Of a stretch of DNA of 11,052 bases, positions 1 through 6,645 are shown in pieces. Each line of letters starts with the position of its first letter. Position 1 is the stretch's first letter. The notes beneath the pieces are model-generated. The model did not search any database and had not been told where the DNA came from. It worked only from the letters and a program-made list of their open reading frames with translations. Origin of the DNA: Oscillospiraceae bacterium (GTDB lineage: Bacteria; Bacillota; Clostridia; Oscillospirales; Ruminococcaceae); NCBI GenBank assembly GCA_900765125.1, contig CAAFQL010000242.1:1-11052 (forward strand). The letters are read 5' to 3'. Made by a program: the position numbers and the translations under genes.

Positions 1-22
1 CCTTTTCAGGGGAAATCTCCAT
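1..22 (-). CDS. Start of an unidentified gene, cut by the window edge
   Basis: An ATG at 22-20 is preceded by a near-perfect ribosome binding site (AAAGGAGGG, six bases before the ATG) and by a good promoter at 74-102. Only seven codons are inside the window (MEISPEK), so the product cannot be named. The terminator at 161-210 separates it from the apbE operon, so it is probably a new transcription unit. The start is well supported; the identity is unknown. Confidence 0.6.
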
Positions 23-73
23 GCTTATCCCTCCTTTGCAGATATGAGCTTTCAGACCATTTTCACCCCTTTT

Positions 74-102
74 GATATACCAGAACACATTTCACCTATC
101 AA
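74..102 (-). promoter_or_regulatory. Promoter for the gene leaving the left edge, with an inverted repeat
   Basis: On the minus strand, TTGATA (102-97) and TATATC (79-74) are separated by exactly 17 bases, and TGG just before the -10 gives an extended -10. An 8-bp perfect inverted repeat, TTTTGATA at 104-97 and TATCAAAA at 77-70, covers both promoter boxes. It could be a repressor operator or chance symmetry of AT-rich boxes. The first start codon is about 50 bases downstream. Confidence 0.6.
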
Positions 103-160
103 AATGAGAAAATTTTCTGAAAAATTATTTGTAAACTTTCTATGAACACGCAAAAGCAAC

Positions 161-210
161 AAAAAGAGCATAACCATTCAGACCGCTTTGCCGAATCGTT
201 ATGCTCTAAA
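161..210 (-). terminator. Rho-independent terminator of the apbE operon
   Basis: A perfect 10-bp stem AGAGCATAAC/GTTATGCTCT (165-174 with 198-207) is extended inward by ATTC/GAAT. On the minus strand it is followed directly by TTTTT. It lies about 110 bases after the stop of the Gx-transporter-like gene. The A-rich flank on the other side could let it act in both directions. The stretch 211-318 holds no gene; its only structure is a small palindrome, AGATGCAGGTGCATCT, at 297-312. Confidence 0.9.
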
Positions 211-318
211 AAGCAAAAGCAGCCGTACCAAATACGACTGCCCTGCCTTTGTCCCTGTAAAGGAATACAATACCCTAATAAATTTATATAAATTCCAGAT
301 GCACCTGCATCTCGGAAA

Positions 319-831
319 TTACATCTCCTTATGAAATATACGATCAAATCCGACTCTTCCAATAAGTATCTGCGCACAAACTCCGGTAAACGCTCCAGCA
401 ATGCATCCGGAAACCAGTAAGAATGGAAGATATGAAATTACAGCGGTTGTTTTCATCATTAAGGCTGCAACGGCAATTTGACCGATGTTATGTAAAACTG
501 CACCAAGTATGCTGCATATCCATATGTACTTTTCATCAATCACACGCCTAAGCAGAAGCATTCCTGCAAGACAAAGCATTGCTCCGCCCAGACTATAAAA
601 AATTGCACTGATGTTTCCGCCGAAAATTGAACCAAGTAATATTCTCGCCAACACAATCATCATGGTTTCCTTTGCCGTAAAATGATACATTGCGTAAACA
701 GTCACAATATTGGCAAGTCCCAGCTTCACTCCCGGAATCGGAACAAGGTTCGGAATCCTCAATTCTACAATAAAAATGATCAGCGCAATGGTAGTCAGCA
801 ATGCAAGCTGCGTAATTCGTTTTACATTCAT
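319..831 (-). CDS. Gx transporter family membrane protein (heptaprenyl diphosphate synthase component I-like)
   Basis: A 170-residue hydrophobic protein with about five membrane segments. It resembles the Hpre_diP_synt_I / Gx transporter family: the N-terminal part has the typical ELRIPNLVPIPGVKLGLANI segment, followed by a glycine-rich membrane core (LLGSIFGG, LGGAMLCLAGM, GAVLHNIGQ). Despite the family name it has no prenyl synthase catalytic motif. Relatives occur beside ApbE and NusG-domain-II genes, and from memory similar membrane proteins belong to Gram-positive extracellular electron transfer loci. The start has a clear ribosome binding site (GAGGTG, seven bases upstream) and follows the upstream stop by one base, so translation is probably coupled. 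It is the last gene of the operon. A role in flavin or quinone handling at the membrane is inference. Confidence 0.85.
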   Translation of the reverse strand: MNVKRITQLALLTTIALIIFIVELRIPNLVPIPGVKLGLANIVTVYAMYHFTAKETMMIVLARILLGSIFGGNISAIFYSLGGAMLCLAGMLLLRRVIDEKYIWICSILGAVLHNIGQIAVAALMMKTTAVISYLPFLLVSGCIAGAFTGVCAQILIGRVGFDRIFHKEM

Positions 832-832
832 G

Positions 833-1198
833 CTATTTCACCTCGGCATCTATATCATCTGTTTCTGCAAATTTTACTACAAGCTTATTTGGCAGGCAGA
901 CTATCGGTGCAGCGCTTGATCTAAGTTCTCCCATTTTCACACAGGTCTGATCGGGACATTCCGCATCAATCACACAAATCTGATGATCCTGAATCCGAAT
1001 CACATTTTTACTGCCCTGATATTCAACCTCAATTATCTGATTTTCTGCCTGTTCCAAATCGATCGTATATAAAACTGTCCCATCCTGTATGATCTGAACT
1101 GTCTGACTATGAGGCTTGAATATCAGCCATAGACTTCCGATTAAACCTGTCAAAAATATCAGAATACATATAGTAAGCAATACATTTTTTGCTTTCAC
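833..1198 (-). CDS. NusG domain II-containing membrane-anchored protein
   Basis: A 121-residue protein with one N-terminal membrane segment (about residues 6-27), then an exported beta-rich domain. The motif C-P-D-Q-T-C-V-K-x-G followed by P-I-V-C-L-P-N-K-L is characteristic of stand-alone NusG domain II proteins; the three cysteines are conserved family features. It is not a transcription factor: it is outside the cytoplasm and lacks the NGN domain. Translation starts at a GTG that overlaps the apbE stop (GTGA), with GGAAG about ten bases upstream. The order apbE / this gene / Gx transporter is a recurrent Firmicute arrangement linked to extracytoplasmic flavin electron transfer. Its biochemical role is not established. 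Confidence 0.85.
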   Translation of the reverse strand: MKAKNVLLTICILIFLTGLIGSLWLIFKPHSQTVQIIQDGTVLYTIDLEQAENQIIEVEYQGSKNVIRIQDHQICVIDAECPDQTCVKMGELRSSAAPIVCLPNKLVVKFAETDDIDAEVK

Positions 1199-2229
1199 CT
1201 GTGTATCACTTCCGTTTGCAAATTTCCGTACATCTGATTCAATGAAAAATTCTCCTCAAGACCTTCCGTCAGATAAATCTCGCCTTCCTCAGATAAGAGA
1301 ACCATTTCAAAATCATCACGCTGTTTCCAGAGTTCTGTTGCCTTGTCAAGTCCCATGACGAACAGCGATGTGGAAAGTGCATCACAAAGCCTGCCTTCTT
1401 TACCAACAATCGTTACAGATACCAGACCGCTGTGTGCAGGCTTTCCTGTTGCAGGGTCAAGGATATGCCAGTACGTTTCGCCGTCATCGCCCGTGAAATA
1501 ACGTTCATAACCGCCGGAAGTAATGACTGCACAGTCTGAAACTTCCAGCGTGGCAAATGAACCCTCATCAAACGGACTTCTGAGTCCGAGTTTCCAGTCT
1601 GTTCCGTCAGGTTTTGTGCCGATAGTCTGAATATTGCCGCCTAAATCTAATAAAGCAGATTCAATATCATTTTCCTGCAATATATCGACAATCAAGTCTC
1701 CTGTATAACCTTTGCCCACTGCACCTAAATCAATCTGCATATTTTCGGGAATGGAAACAGAATTTCCATCAATCTTTACTTTTTCGTAGCCTGTATTTTT
1801 AAGTAATGCACTTATTTTTTCATCAGTCGGAATTGTATAATCACTTGTCGTAAATCCCCATTCCGTCAGAACCGGATACATTGTACAGTCCAATGCACCG
1901 TCTGTAATTTTGGAAATATCCAGTGAAAGACCAAGCAGTTCCGCTGTTTCATCACTGATTGTAACAGCTGCTCCGCCGCTGTGATTGACGGCATAAATTT
2001 CACTGTTTTCATATGTGACAGACCACAGCTTTTCAAGTTCTGTCACTCGTTCTTCTGCCTGATTCAAAACAGTTACTGCATTTTCTCCATAGGCTGTGAT
2101 TGTCATATAGGTATCCATGGCAAAAAATGATTTGCTTTGAGGTCCATTTTGAGAAGAATCCATTTTCTTTTCACAGGCTGTGAAACATAGCAAGCCTGCC
2201 ATTATCATGCAGACAATCAATTTTTTCAT
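1195..2229 (-). CDS. apbE: FAD:protein FMN transferase (ApbE family lipoprotein)
   Basis: A 344-residue exported flavin transferase that uses FAD to attach FMN by a phosphoester bond to Thr/Ser of partner proteins, with Mg2+ as cofactor. Family motifs are all present: MDTYMTI near residue 38, DLGAVGKGYTGD (167-178), LLDLGGNI (193-200), ITSGGYERYF (236-245), HILDPATGKPA (255-265) and the metal-site CDALST (282-287). The N-terminus is a lipoprotein signal ending FTAC, with Cys19 as lipidation site. The start at 2229 is preferred because AAGGTG lies seven bases upstream; a longer in-frame start at 2277 would place codons inside the leader hairpin. It is first in a three-gene operon. A terminator-like hairpin at 2258-2295 suggests control by attenuation. 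No FMN_bind-domain substrate is in the window; the adjacent flavodoxins are candidate substrates (inference). Confidence 0.95.
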   Translation of the reverse strand: MKKLIVCMIMAGLLCFTACEKKMDSSQNGPQSKSFFAMDTYMTITAYGENAVTVLNQAEERVTELEKLWSVTYENSEIYAVNHSGGAAVTISDETAELLGLSLDISKITDGALDCTMYPVLTEWGFTTSDYTIPTDEKISALLKNTGYEKVKIDGNSVSIPENMQIDLGAVGKGYTGDLIVDILQENDIESALLDLGGNIQTIGTKPDGTDWKLGLRSPFDEGSFATLEVSDCAVITSGGYERYFTGDDGETYWHILDPATGKPAHSGLVSVTIVGKEGRLCDALSTSLFVMGLDKATELWKQRDDFEMVLLSEEGEIYLTEGLEENFSLNQMYGNLQTEVIHR

Positions 2230-2432
2230 TGGTATCACCTTGACTTTCATAGAATTGAAAAAGGAGTCGTTTGCCAAAAGCCAACAACTCCTTTTCGCTT
2301 TTGGGAGAAAATAATTGGAACAGCATGAATCACAACGGATTTCTATACAGAACCTCCCTTAATTGAATATCTTACCCTTTGAGGTGGAACAGTTCTCTCA
2401 GGGATTGATAACAAAAATAATACAAGAAAATG
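2230..2432 (-). promoter_or_regulatory. Structured 5' leader of the apbE operon, possible regulatory RNA
   Basis: This 203-base gap lies between the upstream flavodoxin stop and apbE. On the minus strand it holds repeated CTGTTCC (around 2382 and 2319), complementary short arms (AGAAC with GTTCT, ACCTC with GAGGT) and the hairpin at 2258-2295. The length and layout suit an aptamer followed by an expression platform. I see no FMN (RFN) riboswitch consensus and no T-box, SAM or c-di-GMP consensus, so the ligand, if any, is unknown. Confidence 0.4.
2258..2295 (-). terminator. Terminator-like hairpin in the apbE leader (candidate attenuator)
   Basis: AAAAGGAGT (2295-2287 on the minus strand) pairs perfectly with ACTCCTTTT (2267-2259), and the stem is extended by GTTG/CAAAC; the 3' arm ends in TTTTT. 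It ends only 29 bases before the apbE ATG, too close for a further promoter, so apbE must be transcribed through it. Its loop contains GCTTTTGG (2281-2274), which can instead pair over 8 bp with CCAAAAGC just upstream (2304-2297), giving a competing fold. It may also simply end the upstream flavodoxin transcript with partial read-through. Confidence 0.6.
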
Positions 2433-2444
2433 TCACTCTTCCAA
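2417..2444 (-). promoter_or_regulatory. Possible promoter for the apbE operon
   Basis: TTGGAA (2444-2439) and TATTAT (2422-2417) are spaced 16 bases apart on the minus strand. The -35 lies inside the last codons of the upstream flavodoxin gene. Transcription from here would give a leader of about 180 bases before apbE. The match is moderate, and read-through from the strong promoter at 3706-3734 is an alternative. Confidence 0.35.
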
Positions 2445-3665
2445 ATTAATGCTTGCAGAACTGGTTGCATCTGTTTCTTTTTCAATTGAAAAAGTAATAT
2501 TTTCTCTGCTTCCTAACGTATCAAATACAGACAAATCCGAAGTTACCTTGCCAATTGGAATCACTTCCATTGTCAGATTCGGACGGCTTGTTTGTGCATA
2601 GAAAATAGCCAGTGTATTATTTGTCGGACAATACGTAATATCACCGTTTTCAAAGTTCAGCTGACCGTCACCGCTGTTCTTTGGTACTGACGGCATACTG
2701 CCGTAATACTCTCTTCCGCCGTAGCCAACCATAGAAACTGTCAACGGCATCATCTCCATAATCTCTTTGGCAAGCGGCGTATCATAAATGACACCATTAA
2801 GTTCATGTTCACCAACAGAAATCTGAATATTAGTTTCTTCTTTTTTCAGCATACCAATTTCATTCAGCCATTGTATCACTGTTTCCTGTGATGAAAGAAT
2901 ATTGCTGGAATTAACAGCAACTCCTTCCAGAACCTTTGACTGTGGACAAAGATTGGCAATAACGGTTTCACTGCTGCCTTTTCCATAACCGTTATGTGTA
3001 CAGAATGGAATGACAGTTTTGCCGGACAAATCATACTGATTCAAAAATATATGAATTGCCCTCGGTGTCGTGGTTGCCCATACAGGATAGCCGATATATA
3101 CAGTATCATACTGCGAAATATCCAAAGGTTCTCCGACAAGTTCCGGAAAAGCATCTTCTGCCATTTCTGCATGGTTCTGGTCAACCACTTCATTAAAGTC
3201 CTGAGAATATGGCTCTGTTACTTCAATAGAATATAAATCTCCGCCTACTTGCTGTTGAATTAGCGTTGCCATATATTCTGTCGTGCCATATCGCATATCA
3301 TTATTAATTACAATACTTGCAGATGTTGTTGCATCAGCCGTTTCAAAATTACCGGAATTATGTCCCAGCGAAAAGTAAGCAATCAACGTTTTTCCCTGAC
3401 TTTTCTGTTTGATATACTGTTGTTTCATCAGACACAAATCAAATACATCCCATCTATTATCGCCGTTTAAATCATAGTCTTTATCGCTTAAATCAGGTGT
3501 TTCTCTGACAAGCAGAAAGTCCTGCAAATTTTTAATATCCTCTATTGTATATTTTGTTGTTTCTACAGCTTCCACAAAATCAGCTCGATGCTGAACGAGT
3601 TTAGGAAGGGTAAACGCAGAAGTTGCCAATACAGCTGCTGTAAAAATGGATAGCATTTTTTTCAT
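2433..3665 (-). CDS. Secreted half-dockerin / flavodoxin / cyclophilin-like protein
   Basis: 410 residues, with a signal peptide (about 1-33) and then a half-dockerin (39-88) with calcium ligands D65, N67, D69, D73 and D76. A flavodoxin-type domain follows (about 93-273: TLIAYFS, DTVYIGYPVW, GKTVIPFCTH). The C-terminal domain (about 279-396: VGYGGREYYG, NGDITYC, FYAQT, PIGKVTSDLS) is of the cyclophilin-like fold class often fused to flavodoxins. The normal FMN phosphate loop is replaced by DATTSAS (111-117). A second copy, DATSSAS (399-405), is in the C-terminal tail beyond the last domain. The start at 3665 has AGGAG eight bases upstream; an upstream in-frame GTG at 3674 would overlap that site. 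It is transcribed divergently from lysR from a consensus promoter. It probably acts on the cell surface or a scaffold as a redox protein; its partner is unknown. Confidence 0.88.
   Translation of the reverse strand: MKKMLSIFTAAVLATSAFTLPKLVQHRADFVEAVETTKYTIEDIKNLQDFLLVRETPDLSDKDYDLNGDNRWDVFDLCLMKQQYIKQKSQGKTLIAYFSLGHNSGNFETADATTSASIVINNDMRYGTTEYMATLIQQQVGGDLYSIEVTEPYSQDFNEVVDQNHAEMAEDAFPELVGEPLDISQYDTVYIGYPVWATTTPRAIHIFLNQYDLSGKTVIPFCTHNGYGKGSSETVIANLCPQSKVLEGVAVNSSNILSSQETVIQWLNEIGMLKKEETNIQISVGEHELNGVIYDTPLAKEIMEMMPLTVSMVGYGGREYYGSMPSVPKNSGDGQLNFENGDITYCPTNNTLAIFYAQTSRPNLTMEVIPIGKVTSDLSVFDTLGSRENITFSIEKETDATSSASINLEE
2451..2471 (-). other. DATSSAS element in the C-terminal tail of the flavodoxin
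   Basis: Codons 399-405 encode D-A-T-S-S-A-S, followed by INLEE and the stop. This is the same element that interrupts the flavodoxin loops of the paralogues, but here it is outside both folded domains. The closest relative in the window (9643-10671) ends soon after the cyclophilin-like domain and lacks this tail. The element resembles the Dxx[ST]GA[ST] ApbE flavinylation site with Ser in place of Gly. Modification is inference. Confidence 0.55.
3315..3335 (-). other. DATTSAS element in the flavodoxin loop (candidate flavinylation site)
   Basis: Codons 111-117 encode D-A-T-T-S-A-S, placed where flavodoxins normally have the T-G-N-T phosphate-binding loop. It is followed by IVI and then YGTTEY, where a loop-like G-T-T-E remains. 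Ser117 would be the acceptor if this works as an ApbE site. Confidence 0.5.
3419..3551 (-). repeat. Half-dockerin coding repeat, copy 1
   Basis: A 133-bp segment encoding the half-dockerin from TIEDIKNLQ to LCLMKQQ is highly similar at DNA level to 6358-6490 and 9259-9391, with the same length and no gaps. This points to recent duplication or conversion of the module. Similarity with the 6358-6490 copy extends further, through the signal peptide (LSIFT, SAFTLPKL). Confidence 0.85.
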
Positions 3666-3705
3666 AGAAATCACTCCTGTTTTTTGTAATTAATCTTATA
3701 AGTAC

Positions 3706-3734
3706 ATTATAACCCAATCGCAAACATATGTCAA
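3706..3734 (-). promoter_or_regulatory. Consensus promoter of the divergent flavodoxin gene
   Basis: Perfect -35 TTGACA (3734-3729) and -10 TATAAT (3711-3706) with a 17-base spacer on the minus strand. The -35 lies within AAGTATTTGACATAT, nearly identical to AAGTATTAGACATAT at the promoter 8069-8097. The palindrome at 3758-3772 is 23 bases upstream of the -35. A perfect promoter suggests high expression, possibly restrained or modulated by the LysR protein. Confidence 0.9.
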
Positions 3735-3757
3735 ATACTTATATTTTATAAAAATCA

Positions 3758-3772
3758 ATGCTTGTCAAGCAT
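3758..3772. promoter_or_regulatory. Putative LysR operator ATGCTTGTCAAGCAT
   Basis: A perfect 7+1+7 inverted repeat in the lysR/flavodoxin divergent region. It contains T-N11-A with dyad symmetry, the general LysR-family binding pattern. Read on the flavodoxin strand it begins 23 bases upstream of the -35 box, where LysR-type recognition sites usually sit (around -60). The same box at the same distance occurs at 8121-8135. Confidence 0.75.
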
Positions 3773-3802
3773 GCGTTGACTTAGGCATATTAAAAACTAA
3801 AC

Positions 3803-3831
3803 TTGCTTTTTGAGCATGGATGTAGTATAAT
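3803..3831 (+). promoter_or_regulatory. lysR promoter
   Basis: TTGCTT (3803-3808) and TATAAT (3826-3831) with a 17-base spacer, about 34 bases before the lysR ATG. The -35 is covered by a degenerate operator at 3804-3816, consistent with negative autoregulation. Confidence 0.8.
3804..3816. promoter_or_regulatory. Second, degenerate LysR operator over the lysR -35
   Basis: TGCTTTTTGAGCA keeps the outer arms TGCT/AGCA and the T-N11-A pattern of the two perfect boxes, but the centre is not symmetric. Position over the lysR -35 suggests autorepression. The support is weaker than for the 15-bp palindromes. Confidence 0.5.
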
Positions 3832-3864
3832 AGATACATACATCAAAAGAAAGGAATGGTGTTT

Positions 3865-4749
3865 ATGGAACTGCGAGTATTACGATATTTTCTTACCGTA
3901 GTCAATGAAGAAAGCATCACAAAAGCCGCAGACGCACTGCACATTACACAGCCCACACTGAGCCGTCAACTTGCACAGATGGAAGATGAAATCGGTGTAA
4001 AGCTGTTCGACAGAGGCTCACGGAAAATCACACTTACAAATGAAGGAATTCTGCTTCGCAGACGTGCAGAAGAAATTTTACAACTGGTGGACAAAACCGA
4101 AAAAGAAATGACAGAGCAGGAAAAACTGGTTGATGGTGAAATTTCTATCGGCTGCGGTGAACTTGCCTCAGTTCAAATCGTATCGGAACTGATCAAATCA
4201 TTTCAGGAACGCTATCCGCTTGTGCGTTATGATATTCATACTGCCAATGCAGATCATATACGTGAACGTCTGGATAAAGGTCTTACTGATATTGGTCTGC
4301 TTTTGGAGCCGGTTGACATTGACAAATATGAATTTATCCGAATGAACATCAAAGAAAAATGGGTGGTTCTGATGCGTTCAGACGACCCACTTGCAGAAAA
4401 TGAGTCTGTTACACCAAAAGAACTATCGAAACTTCCTGTATGCCTTGTCAAACGTCCTCTTGTAAAAAATGAGCTCGCAAGCTGGTTTGGAAATTATTTT
4501 AAAAATCTGCATATTGTATTCACCAGTAACATGAGTACAAATGCTGCTATTATGGTACAAAATGGCTTGACATATGCTCTTGTACTGGAAGGCTCTTTGC
4601 CATACTTGAATACAAAACAAATCTGCTATCGTCCACTGTCTCCTGAACTGACAGCGACCAGCGTCCTTACATGGAAACGTCATCAACCTCAAAGTCTTGC
4701 TGTCGCAAAATTTATAGAACACATACGGCAGCAGCTTTCACAAAATTAA
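3865..4749 (+). CDS. LysR family transcriptional regulator
   Basis: 294 residues. The N-terminal winged helix-turn-helix (about 1-60) has the standard LysR sequence, with AADALHITQPTLSRQLAQME as recognition region and VKLFDRGSRKITLTNEG as wing. A linker helix follows, then the periplasmic-binding-protein-like effector domain (about 88-290: EISIGCGE, DIGLLLEP, NMSTNAAIMVQNGL). The effector is unknown. The start at 3865 has AAGGA nine bases upstream; the in-frame ATG at 3856 touches that site and is unlikely. It lies between, and probably regulates, the divergent flavodoxin gene and the 8026-4753 operon, judged by shared operators. Its end is 3 bp from the convergent aldo/keto reductase stop. 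Confidence 0.95.
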   Translation: MELRVLRYFLTVVNEESITKAADALHITQPTLSRQLAQMEDEIGVKLFDRGSRKITLTNEGILLRRRAEEILQLVDKTEKEMTEQEKLVDGEISIGCGELASVQIVSELIKSFQERYPLVRYDIHTANADHIRERLDKGLTDIGLLLEPVDIDKYEFIRMNIKEKWVVLMRSDDPLAENESVTPKELSKLPVCLVKRPLVKNELASWFGNYFKNLHIVFTSNMSTNAAIMVQNGLTYALVLEGSLPYLNTKQICYRPLSPELTATSVLTWKRHQPQSLAVAKFIEHIRQQLSQN

Positions 4750-4752
4750 TTC

Positions 4753-5742
4753 TCAGGCATGATTAAATTCCATGACACCAACTAATTTATGTGGAACATA
4801 GCATTCTTCCAGATATGCTATTTCCTGTTCTGTAAAACTTACTCCGATTGCCTTGACCGCTTCTTCAATATGACTGATTTTGGTTGCACCAATAATCGGA
4901 GATGTTACTTTTGTCAAAAGCCAGCCAAGAGCAATTTGTGTCCTTGTCAAGTTCTTTTTCTCAGCAAGTTCACGTACTCTTTCAATAATAATGCTATCCT
5001 GCATCGTTGTGTTATCATACTTACTTCTTTGAATATTATCCTCAAGAATTCGCTTGCTGGAAAAATCCGCATCTCTTACCAGACGTCCTGATGCTAACGG
5101 ACTGTATGGAGTCATTGCGATACCACTGTCCTCACAGAAAGGTTTCATCTCACGTTCTTCCTCACGGAACATAAGATTGTAATGTCCCTGAATTGATATA
5201 AATTTACGCCAGCCGTTTTTCTCGGCAATAAAATTTGCTTTTGCAAGCTGCCATGCATAACAGTTTGACATTCCGATTGCACGGACTTTGCCGGATTTTA
5301 CAGCCTCATTCAGAGTTTCCATAATTTCTTCAATCGGCGTATGATAGTCCCACATATGACAAATATACAAGTCAATATAGTTCATTCCAAGATTTTTAAG
5401 GCTTCTGTCCAACAATTGATTGATATGCTGTTTTCCGCTGATTCCATTTTTGATTTCTTCCTCGCTTCTGGGGAAAAACTTTGTAGCAACAACAATTTCA
5501 TCACGTCTTGCAAGACCTCTCAAAGCCTTTCCCGTATGCTGTTCACTCGTGCCATTCTGGTAACTTGCAGCAGTATCAAAAAAATTCACACCAAGTTCCA
5601 ATGCTCTTTTAATAATTGCATTGGAACTTTTTTCATCTACAGCCCAAGTATGCCCACCCTCAGCAGCATTTCCGAAACCCATACAGCCAAGGCAGATCCT
5701 GGATACATTGAGTTCGGAATTTCCTAATTTTGTATATTCCAT
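4753..5742 (-). CDS. Aldo/keto reductase
   Basis: 329-residue cytoplasmic NAD(P)H-dependent oxidoreductase of the AKR superfamily with a TIM-barrel fold. The catalytic tetrad is visible as D56 (FFDTAASY), Y61, K88 (VATKFF) and H129 (LYICHMWD). The C-terminal cofactor region has SPIIGATKISHIEEAVKAIG. The usual physiological substrate of such proteins cannot be read from sequence. The start at 5742 is chosen because GGAGGA lies seven bases upstream; the ATG at 5757 overlaps that site. It is last of four genes transcribed from the promoter at 8069-8097 and follows the flavodoxin stop by 34 bases. Flavodoxin, aldo/keto reductase, cupin and LysR genes often cluster in gut Firmicutes; the shared pathway is unclear. 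Confidence 0.95.
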   Translation of the reverse strand: MEYTKLGNSELNVSRICLGCMGFGNAAEGGHTWAVDEKSSNAIIKRALELGVNFFDTAASYQNGTSEQHTGKALRGLARRDEIVVATKFFPRSEEEIKNGISGKQHINQLLDRSLKNLGMNYIDLYICHMWDYHTPIEEIMETLNEAVKSGKVRAIGMSNCYAWQLAKANFIAEKNGWRKFISIQGHYNLMFREEEREMKPFCEDSGIAMTPYSPLASGRLVRDADFSSKRILEDNIQRSKYDNTTMQDSIIIERVRELAEKKNLTRTQIALGWLLTKVTSPIIGATKISHIEEAVKAIGVSFTEQEIAYLEECYVPHKLVGVMEFNHA

Positions 5743-5776
5743 AGTATTCTCCTCCATACTTTATTTTTTGATTATT

Positions 5777-6616
5777 TTAATGATACATTCCCAGTTCTGA
5801 AAGCCATTCTGCAATTACATCATAGCAATCCGAAATATCTGAACGATATACGCCAATCGGCTTCAATACCGTACAATCTTCCGGCAGCGAATCTGTAATA
5901 TCAGATACAGTATCGGCAAGTCCTCCTGTTCCATGTGTACAAAAAGGAATTACAGTCTTTCCGGAAAAATCATATTCTTCCAGGAACGAATATATTGCCA
6001 TTGGACAACTGTAACCCCAGTTAGGATACCCAAGAAAAATCACATCATAATCATCTATGTCGTTTAAATGATTTTTAAGTGCCGGATGAATATTTTCTGC
6101 CTGCTCCTCAGATATCCGCTTCAGACAACTTTCATAATCACTGGGATACAAGTCTTCTACAACAATGGGGAATAAATCACCGCCAACAAGAGATTGTATA
6201 TGATTTGCCATAATTGCCGCATTTCCGGGAAGCAGCACACTTGCCGAAGAGGTAGCATCTATATCTATTTCATCCGGATTTTCCAGATACACATTTTCTG
6301 CACGGGTAAAATATGCGATCAATACTTTACTTTCAGATGAAGATTGCTTTAAAAACTGTTGTTTCATCAGACATAAATCAAATACATCCCATCTGTCATC
6401 ATCGTTTAAATCATAATCTTTACCGCTTAAATCAGGCGTGTCTCTGACAAGTAGAAAATCCTGCAAATTTTTGATGTCTTCTATTGTATACCTTGTGATT
6501 TCTACAGCTTCTGCTAAATCAGCTTGATGCTGAGCAAGTTTAGGAAGAGTAAATGCAGAAATGCTCAATACAGCTGATGTAAAAATGGACAGCATACAAG
6601 CTACTATTTTTTTCAC
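5777..6616 (-). CDS. Secreted half-dockerin flavodoxin
   Basis: 279 residues: signal peptide (about 1-37), half-dockerin (about 43-92, calcium ligands D69, N71, D73, D77, D80), then one flavodoxin-type domain (about 97-277: VLIAYFT, DVIFLGYPNW, GKTVIPFCTHGTGG). The FMN loop region has IDIDATSSASVLL, with DATSSAS at 120-126. There is no C-terminal cyclophilin-like domain. I chose the GTG at 6616: AGGAG is four bases upstream and it aligns with MKK of the 2433-3665 paralogue. An ATG at 6634 gives six more residues but has no ribosome binding site. Signal and dockerin are near copies of the 2433-3665 protein, while the flavodoxin domain is much more diverged, so the front end may have been swapped. 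Third gene of the four-gene operon. Confidence 0.88.
   Translation of the reverse strand: MKKIVACMLSIFTSAVLSISAFTLPKLAQHQADLAEAVEITRYTIEDIKNLQDFLLVRDTPDLSGKDYDLNDDDRWDVFDLCLMKQQFLKQSSSESKVLIAYFTRAENVYLENPDEIDIDATSSASVLLPGNAAIMANHIQSLVGGDLFPIVVEDLYPSDYESCLKRISEEQAENIHPALKNHLNDIDDYDVIFLGYPNWGYSCPMAIYSFLEEYDFSGKTVIPFCTHGTGGLADTVSDITDSLPEDCTVLKPIGVYRSDISDCYDVIAEWLSELGMYH
6239..6259 (-). other. DATSSAS element in the flavodoxin loop (candidate flavinylation site)
   Basis: Codons 120-126 encode D-A-T-S-S-A-S, followed by VLLPGN. No T-G-N-T phosphate loop is present in this domain. The peptide is identical to the tail element encoded at 2451-2471 in a different protein. Ser126 would be the acceptor. 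Confidence 0.5.
6358..6490 (-). repeat. Half-dockerin coding repeat, copy 2
   Basis: The 133-bp second copy of the module at 3419-3551 and 9259-9391. It is ungapped relative to both, with most differences at synonymous positions. Confidence 0.85.
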
Positions 6617-6645
6617 ATTACTCCTGCCTTTCATTTACGGATATA

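Noticed and set aside
297..312. Palindrome AGATGCAGGTGCATCT as a terminator
   Set aside because: The loop would be only two bases and no T-run follows; the stronger hairpin at 161-210 is a better terminator.
99..401. 100-codon open frame on the minus strand
   Set aside because: It overlaps the end of the Gx-transporter-like gene in another frame and runs through the terminator at 161-210; no ribosome binding site and no recognisable protein features.
2281..2432. FMN riboswitch before apbE
   Set aside because: None of the RFN element's conserved blocks can be found on either strand, although the leader is structured.
4254..4722. Overlapping minus-strand open frames inside lysR
   Set aside because: They are antisense frames of a clearly recognisable LysR protein and show no independent start signals or motifs.
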